From: Obelidium mucronatum
Taxonomy: Eukaryota > Chytridiomycota > Chytridiomycetes > Chytridiales > Chytriomycetaceae
Assembly (NCBI GenBank): GCA_025765595.1
Contig: JAIVFH010000030.1
Location: 124,001 to 188,000, forward strand
Length of the DNA: 64,000 bases
Direction: 5' to 3'
The position numbers and the translations under genes are program-made. The notes beneath the pieces are model-generated. The model searched no databases and was not told the origin of the DNA. It saw only the letters and a list, made by a program, of their open reading frames with translations. Positions 46,202 through 58,553 of this stretch are shown here, piece after piece. The first letter of the stretch is position 1. Each line of letters starts with the position of its first letter.

Positions 46202-47815
46202 ATGGATGTCGACTCCATCACTTCCAAATTTGGAAGACAGGCCTTGCCAAACATGGACTTCTCCGCTCTCCCTGCCGAAGTTATAGAAATTGTCCTTGCT
46301 CATTTGCCAATCAATCGACAGTTAACAGCTGTTGGGTTATCATCTAGAAGCTTTTACAGTTTCATCTTCCTCAGTCACTCGTTTGCCCGCAAGCACTATT
46401 TACATCAACTCCAAACAACGAAATCGTCTTCGATATGGATTTATATGCAATCGGCAGGTTTATTTGATCAAGAATGGGCGGGTCTGCCCCTCAATTACCA
46501 AACCACTCTCTACAGCGAACTCCTTCGTGCAGATATGCCACAAGACCACGAATCAGACGACCTTATAAATCCAGAGCGATGGAATCTGAATCCAACAAGA
46601 GCATTGGAAATCATGCAATCGCTTCTTCATCAAACAGAGAACTACAACTCGTCCTTTTCTCCATGCTGCCAGTTAAATCGCCCCATCCATTGGGCAGTAA
46701 TCAACGGCCACACGGAAGTCGTTGAATTGCTTTTGACGGATAGCGCGACTGGATTTTTCTCAGGATGAGGACAACCTGTTGTTGGAGGCTGTCAGTTTTG
46801 GTCGTGTTGGAATTGTGGAAGTTTTGCTCAAGGACTCCCGGATCGATCCTACAAGCAATGATAACGTTGCTTTTCAAGCTGCGTGCGAGGAAGGAAGTCT
46901 TGAAAGTGTCAAACTATTGCTTGCCGCCTCCCCGTCTGTGGACCCATCAATGGATAACAATTTGCCGATTCGGATTGCGTCTCGTGATGGAAACTCCGAA
47001 CTTATTAAATTTCTTCTCTCGGATCCACGTGTCGATCCTACCGCCAATAACCACGAGGCTCTTTTGGAAGCTTGCACTGAAGCACACACGGAGGCTGTTC
47101 GGCTGCTGTTACTAGACCATGAGAGTTGATCCCGCTGCTGATCGTCACAAGGCATTTTTGCGCGCCATGCAACAGGGATTCTGGGATATAATGCAGGTGT
47201 TCCTTGAAGACTCGCGGGTTGATCCAAGTGTTGGTGAAAACTTGGCGTTACGTACCGCTTGTAGAGTAGGTCACCTTGAAACAGTCAAAATTCTTTTGAA
47301 TAACGAGCGAGTCGATGCTGGTGCACGGTATAACGAACCAATACGAGTTGCCGCTGGCGAGGGTCATTTTGAAGTGGTTGAGCTTCTATTGGCAAGTAAA
47401 GGAGTAGACCCAGCGGCCGAAAATAATGATGCGATTAGAGCAGCTTCGAAGTGGGGCCGTGAGGAAGCAGTTGCACTTCTTTTGGATGACCCTCGTGTTG
47501 ATCCATCTGATGGAGACAATTACGCTATCATATCCGCTGCAACTGAAGCATGGCCGAGTATTGTAGAAATGCTTCTGTCCGACCCTCGCGTGGATCCATC
47601 GGCTAATGGGAATGAAGCGCTGCGCGGAGCGATGGACAGAATCAAAGTGGACGAATATGAATGTAGTGCGAATTGGGAAGTGATTGCGTTGCTATTGAAT
47701 GACGCTCGAACTACTTTCGAAAATGATTCGCTTCTGAAATCGGAGTTGGTAGGATTTAGGCTGCGAAAGAGGGTTGCCTTGAAGTGATGGAATTGCTGGC
47801 AAATAAGATACAATA
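46202..47815 (+). pseudogene. F-box/ankyrin paralogue with frame changes
   Basis: Very similar along its length to the intact gene at 24860. The F-box-like N-terminus (FSALPAEVIEIVLAHLPINR) and the linker (WAGLPLNYQTTLYSELLRAD) are intact. The frame shifts near 46755 (TGGATTTTTCTCAGG in place of TGGATTTCTCCGAGG), again near 47118 (ACCATGAGAGTTG where the paralogue has ACCCTAGAGTTG), and near 47765. Across these breaks about eleven to twelve ankyrin units can be read (EVLLKDSRIDPTSND, KFLLSDPRVDPTANN, ALLLDDPRVDPSDGD), more than in the intact copy. All breaks are small indels, so either the gene is recently dead or the sequence has read errors. Confidence 0.75.
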
Positions 47816-48341
47816 GCGTGATTTATTTCAGCTTTCACAATATCCATGAATGCAGTTCTAAATTGTGTTGAATGCCACTTGTTTGTTTTCGTCTTGACAT
47901 CTGTACTCACGCTCAAACATAGGAAGTACTTAAAGTGGGGCAATCTAATTAACCACCCGCAATCCGCGCTCTTATCATTCTTTCCCTCTTGGATCCTCTC
48001 CATTGCGCCACGACGCTGATTCACGTGATGAGCAGAAACTGGCATGTGTCAAATCCACATCCTCAAAAATGCAACACAATTCAAAGACGTCTATGTTGCG
48101 CTCAATGTATTGAACGATTGGATTCTAAATTTTGTGTAGTAACTCATTACTTTCGGGCTAATTGGCAAATGAGTATATTTCTGACAGCAAAACCCATCTA
48201 TTATGGATAACTTCAAAAATGTATATAGCGCGTTTATAATATAAATATATCAGAACGAAGTTAATCAAAAAAAAGGCAAAGATCAATGCATGCGTGTGTA
48301 TGTTAAGTTGTGTACAAAAGAGAACCGACAACAAGGAGCTT
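47816..48341. other. Intergenic
   Basis: No supported gene or RNA. AT-rich toward 48230. Confidence 0.5.
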
Positions 48342-51300
48342 TCACTCCGAGTCATTCAAGTCCTCGCTCATTATATCTGAGAGTTCTGACAATTCACCAT
48401 CGTCATCCCATACAGCCAAAGATGCGCTTATGACTGGTGCTATGCTCCCAACGACTGGAGCAACACTCTGGCCAGGGATGCTGGCCTCCAAACCCGCTTC
48501 CTTCGGCTTTGCTTGTGTTTCACTGGTTTTCCTGTTTTGTTTCGGTGGTTGTGGCGGTTTGGGCGGCTTTGGAGGAGGGGGCGGTCGTACCGTTCCTTTC
48601 GGGACGCCACATCGTTGCATGTGATACCTCAATCCATTGATGCTGGAGTACTTTTTTCCGCAACGTGGCGTCAAGCATTCGAATACTTCTTTTGGACCGG
48701 AGCCTTCTTCGTCACTGTCAGCCACCGCCATCATCTTCCACAGGAACGCCGTCAGGGCCCATAATAGGAGGACCAAAGTCTCCAACATCCCCAAATCGGT
48801 ACCCATCCGGAAACCCTTTGCTGTTGGAATGCATAAACTTCAAATGATACCGGAGTCCATTCGCTGTGTTGTATGCTTTACAACAAGTAGTAACAGGACA
48901 AAAGTAATCCTTTTCGCAGGTTGTCGGGTTCCAGACCCAACATTTCCCGCTTCGAAGAACTCTGCGACCACCGTACGCTGCGACATCAACCTTGGGAAGC
49001 ATTTTGATCATAATCTGGTAGAGCGTCAGTCCCTTTTCAAGAAGTTGCGAGACCTGAAGTGCTTTTTGAGCATGTCGAACAGACTGGAACTTGGCGACAA
49101 ATGAGGCAGCGAGCGGCTCTGCGGGTATAGGCGGGATGGGTATCCGTTCTACTTCTTCAGCTGTGAGAGTGGGAACAGTAGCTGATCCATAATTTGTTGT
49201 GTACACACTGGCTGCTGGCGCGAGTCCCGCTGATGATGACGAAGATCCTCCCGCCGCTGTTCCTAGTGCCACCGGCGCAGGTTCTGCTGGAGGCCTCGGA
49301 CGAATGGCTGGAAGCGGGTGTTTTTTGTAAGTCTTTCGAGGTTTAAATGCTGCAGCTTGTGGTTGAAACGGGCGAGAATATATCGGGCGATACCCCGGTG
49401 GTAAATATTGCATTGGCGGTCTTGGTCCTGTTATTGGTCCACCAGGCCGTGGCATTGGCGGATATGGCATCATTGGTGGTCTCATCGACAGAGGTGGTCG
49501 AACATAGTAAGGCATTGGCATATGTGGAGGATATTGCTGTGGATGTGGTGGGTAGCGTTGTTGCTGATGTTGATGTGGTGGGTATAGATATTGAGGTGGC
49601 TGGTGTGGATAATAAGGGTGTGGAGGATAGTGAGAATAAGTTGGATGGTGTGGAGGAGGAGGAAAGTAATTTGGCCGCTCGTCGGGAACAGATGATGTTC
49701 TTCGCTTCTTCACCGCTGGTCCAGATTCTGGTTCAGTTTCAGTCTCTGTATCATTAAACTCGGCCTCATCAGTTTTGCCCTTGTGCCCATTCATATTCTG
49801 AGCGGTGGAGTCATAGAAAGTCCGCTCGCGTTGAAATGGGATAGGATTATAATCATCAACATCATCGTCCAGATTCCTCCGATACTGAGAGGAGGGCGGC
49901 GAAGGAGATAGTTGAAGTGGTAGAGGAGGCGTCAATCTTTCTGGGGACGGGGAAGTTTCCAGATGCCGCGAAAGAGGAGTCCTTTGCTCTGAATCGGATT
50001 CCTCTCGTGACCGTTTCAGGGAACTTCCTCCGGCTGTTGCGTTCAAGTTATCGAGCCTCTGAAGTGACTGAGCGATTTTGCTGGTAGTTTCTGGACTAAG
50101 ATGCAGGGACGCTACATCTAAAGACTTCAACGTTGCTTTCAAGACTTCCTGTGCAGCTGCAGGACTAGGGGTCGAACCATCAGGCAACTTTGCCGAAGCT
50201 GCAGCAACGGATGGAGCAAGTCTTGAAATGACAGATCCAAGCCGATGAAGGAGTGCGGTCGCTTGTTGTGCTGTAGGAGGGTTATTACTCGAGGGAATGG
50301 GCGGAATTGACGATCTAGGTGGCGTTGGTGTGGCTGATGTTTGTCGTCCCACTTGCTGAACCAGTTCTTCCAGCGGGGGCCGAAATGCTTCATTGTCTTT
50401 CAATTGTTGGTGATGTTGGTAAACGTCGTCTGTGTCATCTGGTTCGTTTTGTTGAGAATCGCTAAATGAAAACAAAATATATCCACCTTCCATACAGTTT
50501 GGAAGATCAGGGAAACGCTTCTGGTGATGAAAAATTTATGGCATTGTAGTCGTGCCCTTGTGCTAACTGTTCCACAGGTGACAGTGGCCTGTAATTCTCG
50601 TTCCCTATACGTACCACCGATGAAAATTCAGTTCCCATTTCAAGAGCGTGACAAAAATTACCATTTTCTGGAACATCACTTTGTTGGAAAACAATTGGTC
50701 CTGTTGATGATGTCTCCTGAGCTGCCTCTGTCGCAGCTGAGTCTATGACATCTTTCAACGTCAACACCATTGGCTCTGCAACAGGTGTCTGCATATGGTT
50801 GGCTAAAAATGATTGCTTTAATAATGATGTCAATAGATGTATGATTTGACGCACACTGAATCGTTCGCTTAGAGGGAAACAGGGCGTCGTCAGCTTCAGA
50901 ATCCATTTCAAAGTCATCCCCAAGCTCCGTTAATGGCGACAGAGAATCAAACCACAGCACTGAAGGTGGAGTTGGAAAATGCTTCTGGACTTCAGTGGCA
51001 ATGACCGTTTCATCTTCGACATTCAGAGAAGGGTTAGAATCTGACACTGTTGAAAACGCTGCTTCGTTTTCCTCTTCTGGTTGAAGTAAAGATGGATTCA
51101 CAGCCGTCTCATCCAAATCGTTCGCAAGAGCCTCCACTGAATCACCTTCGATTCTAGATTCTAAACTAACTTCCCTAACAGCTTGAGATTCGTCTGAAGA
51201 CGACCCAACTTCCAACCCTGCTGGCGACAAATAACTGTCATCTTTCCCCATGAATTCAGAAACAACGGGCCCAACTGCTTCCTTCAAGTTTCTTGCTTCT

Positions 51301-54300
51301 ACCATCACTTCACGGACGTGTAAATGAGTGGGCTGAACTTCGTCAATAACGCCATGAAGTGCATCAAGTTTTCCATTCAATACAGCTGAAGTCGGAACGA
51401 AATGGCACGAAGGAGACTTTGATCTTCGAGGAGGTTGCAGTATCGGCGAATGTTGAGTTATCACATCCTCATCGTCATTTTCATCATTCAGATCTGAGAA
51501 TTAGATTTTAAATCCAACAGACTTCAAACAAAAGCTATCTCTTTCAACTCACCATTCTCTCCCAAATCCGGGGAATCTTCGCTTAAACCAGGACTCGTGG
51601 AGGTCGCAGACAACGCATCCTCAGACACTTCGCCGGCACCAAACTCCTTTGAATCATCGATATCCATCAAATCTTGATTCACCTCATTCTCGCGATGTTC
51701 AATTTCTTCTTCCTCTATTGCCGGCGGGGTTTCGGGAACAACATCCAACTCGCCATCTTCGCTTAAATCCTTTCCAGAATCACCTCTACGTACAAATTTC
51801 TCATCCAACAATAAATTGGGGGTGTAATCACTACCATCCTGTTCTTCGACATCCAACAAGGCCTCAGCAAGTGACTCGCCGTCCTTTTGGACTTCAGGAA
51901 ACTGTGCTGACTCAATATCCAGATCAGCATCGTCGCTTTGATAAGTTCTGGTTGGTGTGATGGTGGTTCCAGAGTGGCTGGGATAACATCACTTTCCCCA
52001 GGTTCCTGCCAATTCTTCAATATCTGAAATTTCCGATATATCACCATCATCAAGCGGTTTACTTCGGTGCATAGCAGATGATTTTTGCAGAATTGGCGAC
52101 ATTGGCATCGAATCAACTTCGACAGCCACAAACTCCACGGCTTCCGGCCCTTCAGCTCATCAGTAGAACCTTTCCATATAGTCCACATGACGGATCATCA
52201 ATGCATTGAAAATAAGCATCCTCTGCAATCTCGTTGATCGCGGATTCGTGAGCTCAAAAGAATACGTTCCTCCACACCGGAACAAGAGTGCAAAATCCTT
52301 GTGAGTCGGCATCTCCGATGAAACACTACTTTCCGGCATCTCTTCTTCTTTTCAAAGACAAGTGGATTTGCGTGTAATTGCTCGGTAATGCCGTCTTCTG
52401 GATCTACAGATGCTGTTCCGGCATCATATTCTTTGGAGACACTAACTGAACTCTCCAAGACCAAGTTTTCACTCGCTTTTTCTTGATGGACCACATCTGT
52501 CGGGATATCGAACTCATCGTCGACCATATTTTCCTAAGGTCATTGAATTGTTACAAAACAGATAGGAAACAGCAACTAAAGGAAGCAAAAAAAAAACCTG
52601 CAACTCTGTGGATGTTTGAATGCGTCCTTCATCTTCCCCAACAGAATCGCCGGCAGTGAGAGCAGTTTCCAACTGAGGCGTAATCATCGCCTCTTTTGCA
52701 TTACACAAGCCCTCTGTTTCGCCGTTGAAGGAAATATTCGGTTGATTGATGTCATTAATATTCGGTTGATTGATGTCATTAATATTCGGTTGATTGATGT
52801 CATTGGGTTCCAGCGGATCCTGTGATGATACTTCAATTTGCGGTCCACTCATCTCAATATGATGCTGCCCATAAAAACGTCAACATTCCGAAAACAATCG
52901 ACACGGTAGAACAGTATAAACAAAAAACCATATTCTTACCTTCACTTGCCCCTCGATAACCACAAACGAGACTTCTTCTTCCCCCCCAAACGCCTTCTGC
53001 AGAAGGTCCATTTCGGATTGTTCAGAACAAAGGTCCATATCAACCACATCATCATCGTCTTCCTCCCGGTATTGATTGTTGTCAGAAGGGTACATTGAGG
53101 ACTCAACCGGATCTTCGGATTCGTCCAGAATAACTTCAAGCTCACTGCCGCAATCTTTGTAATCGACTTTTTCATCAACTACAATTGCAGCAACAGCATG
53201 CGCATCTGGTAGAACTAAAGATCCTTGTCCATCGTTTCCACCTGTCAAAAAGGAGGCTTTTGAATCGCGCGTAATGTCCAGCACTTGCACATTATCTGTG
53301 CCAAAAGCAGCAGCAGCAGACAGCATCTCCTCTCCAGCAGTCTCCTCAGAATCTTTCATCAAAGCAAAAAACTGATTTGTCGTCTCCGATAATGAATTAT
53401 CCAAACCAACTTCATCTTCCTGTTCCTTTGATAGATGTTCAGGTTCCAATAGTTCTTGTGCATGCAAAGATTCCTCCACTTGTACAGACTCTTTCAAATC
53501 ACTATCCTCGGCCTCTTTGGTTTGCAACTGATTCGATTCTTTTGATTTCCAAAGGCCGTCGTAAGCCCTCCTCTGGTTCAGGAGAAGGCGTAGGACTACT
53601 ATATCTAGAAAAAACAAAAGAACAGATTGCGTGAGAAATGAAAAAAAATCCATCGAAATATCCAGCGAACAACATACCCTTGAATACCCAACAACTCCAC
53701 AGAATAATGATGCGTGAATTGAGTCCCCCGTTCCACCACACACTGCCGCCGAGCCAATTCAACTGCCATTTCAACTGAATTATCTGCTTCCTCTCCGGAT
53801 GGAAGATCATCAACAATCACAACGCTGATATCGTCAACTCCATCTTCTTGCGGCTGCGGTGTCGTGGTTGGTTCTTCGCTGTTATTGGATATCACGACTG
53901 CTACTTCTGGTTGCATGGCGGATTCATTCTCGGTTGTTGAAGTAAGTCCATCATTGATTTCCATGTGGCATGAATTAGTATCGCCGCTGCTGCCACGGGT
54001 CTCTCCAGCAGGTTGAATATCCCCATTGAAATCATGTTGCATAATAAAATCATCTAATTGAGGCGGCGGAGATGGGAACGACACGGGCGTGGAGATATGA
54101 CTGCATCACCAACAACAACAACAACAAAAAGGTTCACTTGTCAGTTCAAATGCACAAATTAGAATAAGAAAAAATCAATTTCAAACCTGCTGCTTTCTCC
54201 ATCAGACAGTTCCGCGTCATGTGCATGAATCATAGAAGATGACAATTCGTCCTCAGACTCAACTTGCAGCATCAAGTCTTGAACCACCTTTTCCAATGCT

Positions 54301-54955
54301 TGATCGACGTCATTTTCAGTGACTGCCTCTGGATCGAAATGAGGCGCATCGGATTTCTGCTCCATAACAGGTACTTCTTCAGCAGAAACTTGTTCAGCGT
54401 CTTCACACTGATTGGTTTCTTGAACTGCGGAGGCTTCCAAAACTTTCTCATCCTCAATGCTTCCACTTCCGAAATAAGCCGTGTTCAAGGAATTATCCTC
54501 CACATTGTCCTTCACAAGCGGAACAGGAGAAGAGGGCAGGTCTGCTATTCGAGGTTCTGGGTCCATCATTTCCGAATCCTGCGACAACTGCTCCGCTGCA
54601 ACTACCGCCTCTGAAGTCGTAGCTTTGATTGCAATTTCACTTGACTCCACTGGAACCAACGCATGCTCCAAAGGCAGTGTCCTTGCGACAACAACTTCGT
54701 CATCGCTATCACCGCTGTCAATCTCCATATCAACTACTCCATCGTCATTTTCTTCATCTTCATCATTGTTATCAGCAACAACGTCGACGATTTCAAGGTC
54801 AGTTTGCAACACGACAACAGACTCCTCAACATTTGCCTTGATTTCGGGCTTCTCAGTAATTAAATTGATTTCAGAGATAGGGGAGTGTACAGAAACCACC
54901 ATCGCATTATCATTATTATCTGCTAGGGGAAAACCATCAACAAAACCGAAATTGC

Positions 54956-55011
<56 letters not shown>

Positions 55012-56134
55012 ACTCTTACCAGCTATACTTTCAGTCAAACTTGAAAGATTCAATGGCAAAGGACTTGCTGGAGAAAGTAATGGACTAGATACCACTGCCA
55101 CTGCAGTTGCAGTCACTGAAACAGCTGGTACATCCAAAGATGGCGTCGGCCGATCTTCATCCACAGACTCGACTTCCAAAACACCTTGCGAGTCAACAAT
55201 CACAGGGATAGGCGATAAAACCTCCTGTGCCGAGAATGATGGTGATGGCAAAGGCGGTGAAGGAGGCGGTGACAGTTTGACGACCAAGCCACAATCATCA
55301 ACATCAATTTCAACGGCGGAGGAGACTTCCTCTTCCTCCTCGTAGGTTTCCTCCTGGGGCCGTGATTCCTCAAGCACTTGTGCTGAAATGTCCGGAGACC
55401 CCGCCGCAGGCTCATGTGACCCCTCGACTGGAGCAATTATCTCCAAATGAGAAACAGTTTCTATCGGGACATCTAAACTTGATTCTTCCGCACCCCCAAT
55501 GGCGGCATCGTCATTCCCAGGTTCAGGTAACATCGGTGAAGACACCGCGTCGTCTATCCTCCTCTCTGTAACAACAGGAGAGTCAACTAGGGCCTCGATT
55601 TCAGGAGTACTTGAAACCACCACAGTCGCTGAAACAAGCACAGAAGGTTCATCCATTTCTATATCCGGTTGGGACATTTCGTGGGTAGGAACAACACCAA
55701 GTTGAGCTTCTACGATTGAACTTTCTTGAATATCATTGGTTTCGGTTTCGGACGATAAAGCTGGATTTTCGATTGTCGTTGTTGTCGGCGTCGCTGCTAT
55801 TATTGGGTCCAGCGGCAGCTGCAGCTGAGTGTTTACAGGTTCTTCCACCAAAGAAGACAGTGGTTCAGGTACCACCTCCAAATCACCTCCCTGCTGTTCA
55901 GGCCGTTCGGATTCATCCTTTGAAGTAAGAGGTAGCGGCACAGCACGAGAAGAAACAGGATCTTCCACTAATGGAATCCCGCCCATCTCCACGTCTTCCT
56001 CTTCAAACGCTGACAACGACGACGCGCGAGTTTCTCCGTCATCTTCTTTAACCGCTTCAACATCTATCCCTTTCTCCTCTTCCACCACCGCCACCGCCAC
56101 TTTTACTTCATCTTCTTGTTGCATCTGCACAAGC

Positions 56135-56181
<47 letters not shown>

Positions 56182-58386
56182 CTGCCGCCGCCTCTCCTCC
56201 TCCTCCAACTCATGCCTCTCAAACTCAACATCCAAATCCAAATCACAATCCAAAAACAATCCATCCAAATCCAAGTCTTCCAAATTATCGCAAGACGAGG
56301 AAGAGGAGGAGGAGGAGGAGGGCTGTTCTTGCACTGAGGACCGACGACGGCGGGAGAGCATGGATTCCATGAATGCGTTCACGGTTTCTTGGACGGAGGG
56401 GCTTATTGTGAGGGTGGTTGTTGATGCGGTGGTGGTGGTGGTGGTGGTTATTGGAAGAAGGGGCGTTTTTATCGTTGCTGTTGATGCAGATGCGGGTTCT
56501 AAAGGTGGGAATTCTTTGGACGGGAGTTGCGAATGGGGAGATGGTGATGCGTTCGGTATTGTTGGTGTATTTACAAGTGGTGTTGATGATAATAGATCTG
56601 TAGCATCTGTTGATGGCGGCGGCGTCGGTGGTGGTGGCGGTGATACGGGTATTTGCGAATCTACTTTGGATACCAGTGGCTCCTCTTCCATCCCATCCAC
56701 CTCCTCGTCCGGCAATGATTGAGTTTCACAAGTCGCTTCTATCGCTGGTATAGTTGGCGTCGTTATTGTTGCTGTTGGTGCGAGAACCGGTGGTGGTGGT
56801 GGTGAAGACTCGTTCAAAGACTCAGAAACCGAATCTACAGAATCAATCTCCACAACAGGATCCACATGATTTCGGATTTCGGCAGATTCATGCTGCAGTT
56901 GCTGTTGCTGTTGATGACTGGGAGCTTCGATCAAAGGCGACGACGATGACGATGACGACTCAACATCTGCTGAAACTTGTGGTTCTACAGGTTCAATTGG
57001 TTAGTGTTCCGATTCCATGACAAAATCTTCTTTGTTTGTGATTTCTACAGGTGGCGGCGGCGACGATGCCGCCGAAGATGGTGTGGATTCCAGTGATGTT
57101 GCCGGTTCAGCAACGAGCGCTGGCCCCGATTCCTCGACTTCTATTGTATCAATTAATACCCCAGCTAAAGAATCCATTGCATCGCAGTCGATTGAGTTTG
57201 ATGGAGATGCTCGAGATGGTGAATGCGCTGCTGGAATTTGAGGAGGCATGTCAACATCCATTTCTGTTTCCACGTCAGCCGTAGCGCCTTCATGCAGATC
57301 TTGATGTTGCTGCTGTTCGTGAATCATCTCGCGATGCTCCTCCTTGCTCTCATCTATACATTCAATCTCCACAAGTTGCTGCTCCGGTCTCAACAACAAG
57401 ACGCGATCCGTCCAGAACACCAACCCCAACATCAACATCATCCACCTTCGTCGTCGTCGTCGTCGTCGGTTCATCGACCTCGACCGCCTCTCCTTCTTCC
57501 TCCACACAGCAACAGTAACAACAGGCTGCGGTTTCCGCGACGGAGACGCAGCCGGGAAATCCCAACCAGCAACACTATCTGGATTATGATACAAACAAGC
57601 CTCCCTCGTCTGATCACACCACGTCAAACCCTCTATACTACATGCATCGCAACACGGCGTTTCGACCCATGTACTCGGATCCACTATATCGTCGTCGTTG
57701 TCGGTGTTATCGAAATGGTTGGTGGTGGTACGGGGTTCTAGGGGTTTGAATTCTGTCGAGTCTTTGGATAGGCTGCTGTTACTGCTGCTGCAGAGAGTTG
57801 ATGTGGAATATGACTGTTGTTGTAGTAGGAGTGACTGTTTCGATGCGAATGGATCTGTCGGTTCCAAAGGATCTAATAAAGAAGACGTGGAGGAAGATGC
57901 TTTTGAAGAACTTGACGAAGATAGAGACTTTGTGGCGGCATTATTATTATTACTGGGATGGTAGAAATCGTATTCCTCTTGCTGCTGCTGTAGTTGCTGT
58001 TCATGGTATATTGAGGACGATAAAAAGTGCTCTTCCTGTTGGAAATAGTATGGATGGGGAGGTGGTGGACAGGCGGCTGCTGCGCTGTATAGGTCAAACG
58101 GCTGATTATTGTTGGGATTTTGAAGGTGGTGGAGATTGTGTGCGGATGTTTTACAGGATACGTTTCGATGGCGGCATTCTGAGCACCGTGGTTTAAAAGA
58201 ATCACAGGGCAAGTTCCAGAGTATACACTCGTCGCAGGGTATTAGCGGGGTCTGCTGCTGCTGCTGCTGATGGTGGTGGTGGGAGGAGGAGGAGGATGAC
58301 GAGGTATAGCCCGAGCTGAGTGGCTGGATAGGCAGTCGAGGACTTAATAGATTACTGGAAAAAGAGTATCGATGTTTGCGGCTCAT
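48342..58386 (-). CDS. Very large Zn2Cys6 plus C2H2 regulator with long acidic low-complexity body
   Basis: I read one multi-exon gene. It opens at 58386 (MSRKHRYSFSSNLL) and near residue 50 has a Zn2Cys6 cluster, CDECILWNLPCDSFKPRC followed by SECRHRNVSC. The gene ends with two C2H2-type fingers: YFCPVTTCCKAYNTANGLRY and FECLTPRCGKKYSSINGLRY, each with an NGLRYH helix. Between them lie more than 2000 residues of Glu/Asp/Ser/Val-rich sequence in blocks at 54937-56934, 54159-55013, 53605-54084, 52880-53600, 52514-52852, 51524-52527, 50676-51464 and 48718-50493, with recurrent motifs such as VVDMEID, VVDMDLC, EMDVDMPP and LMDIDDS. Clear introns include one with about 53 T at 54957-55009. Frame changes near 57500, 57000, 53550 and 48725 break the reading; most are single bases. 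The neighbour at 58554 has the same domain order, which supports one gene; two separate genes remain possible. Confidence 0.55.
52734..52805. repeat. Three tandem 24-bp units in an acidic-protein exon
   Basis: The unit atattcggttgattgatgtc plus atta occurs at 52734, 52758 and 52782. On the coding (minus) strand it gives the eight-residue repeat NDINQPNI three times, identical at DNA level, so it is a recent expansion. Confidence 0.9.
54957..55009. repeat. Homopolymer A, about 53 bases, in an intron
   Basis: On the minus strand this is a T tract between a GCTGGTAAGAG donor and a CCCCTAG acceptor of the large regulator gene. It acts as an extreme polypyrimidine tract, if its length is real. 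Confidence 0.85.
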
Positions 58387-58553
58387 TTTGAGTGACTGTC
58401 AAAGGGGGGGAAAAGTCTCTAATCCCTTTCTCCTTTTTTTTTGTTGCAAGTGAGTGAAAAATTTCAAATTTCTTCGCTTTCATGATTTGACAATTGGGAC
58501 GGGTTTCATAAAACACGCTCTTTTTTACTTTTAATTTTTTTTAAATAAAACGG

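Noticed and set aside
55829..56722. Plus-strand 297-codon frame with Ser, Cys and Gly runs
   Set aside because: Antisense of the acidic body of the large regulator; the Cys run is the complement of a polyglutamine tract.
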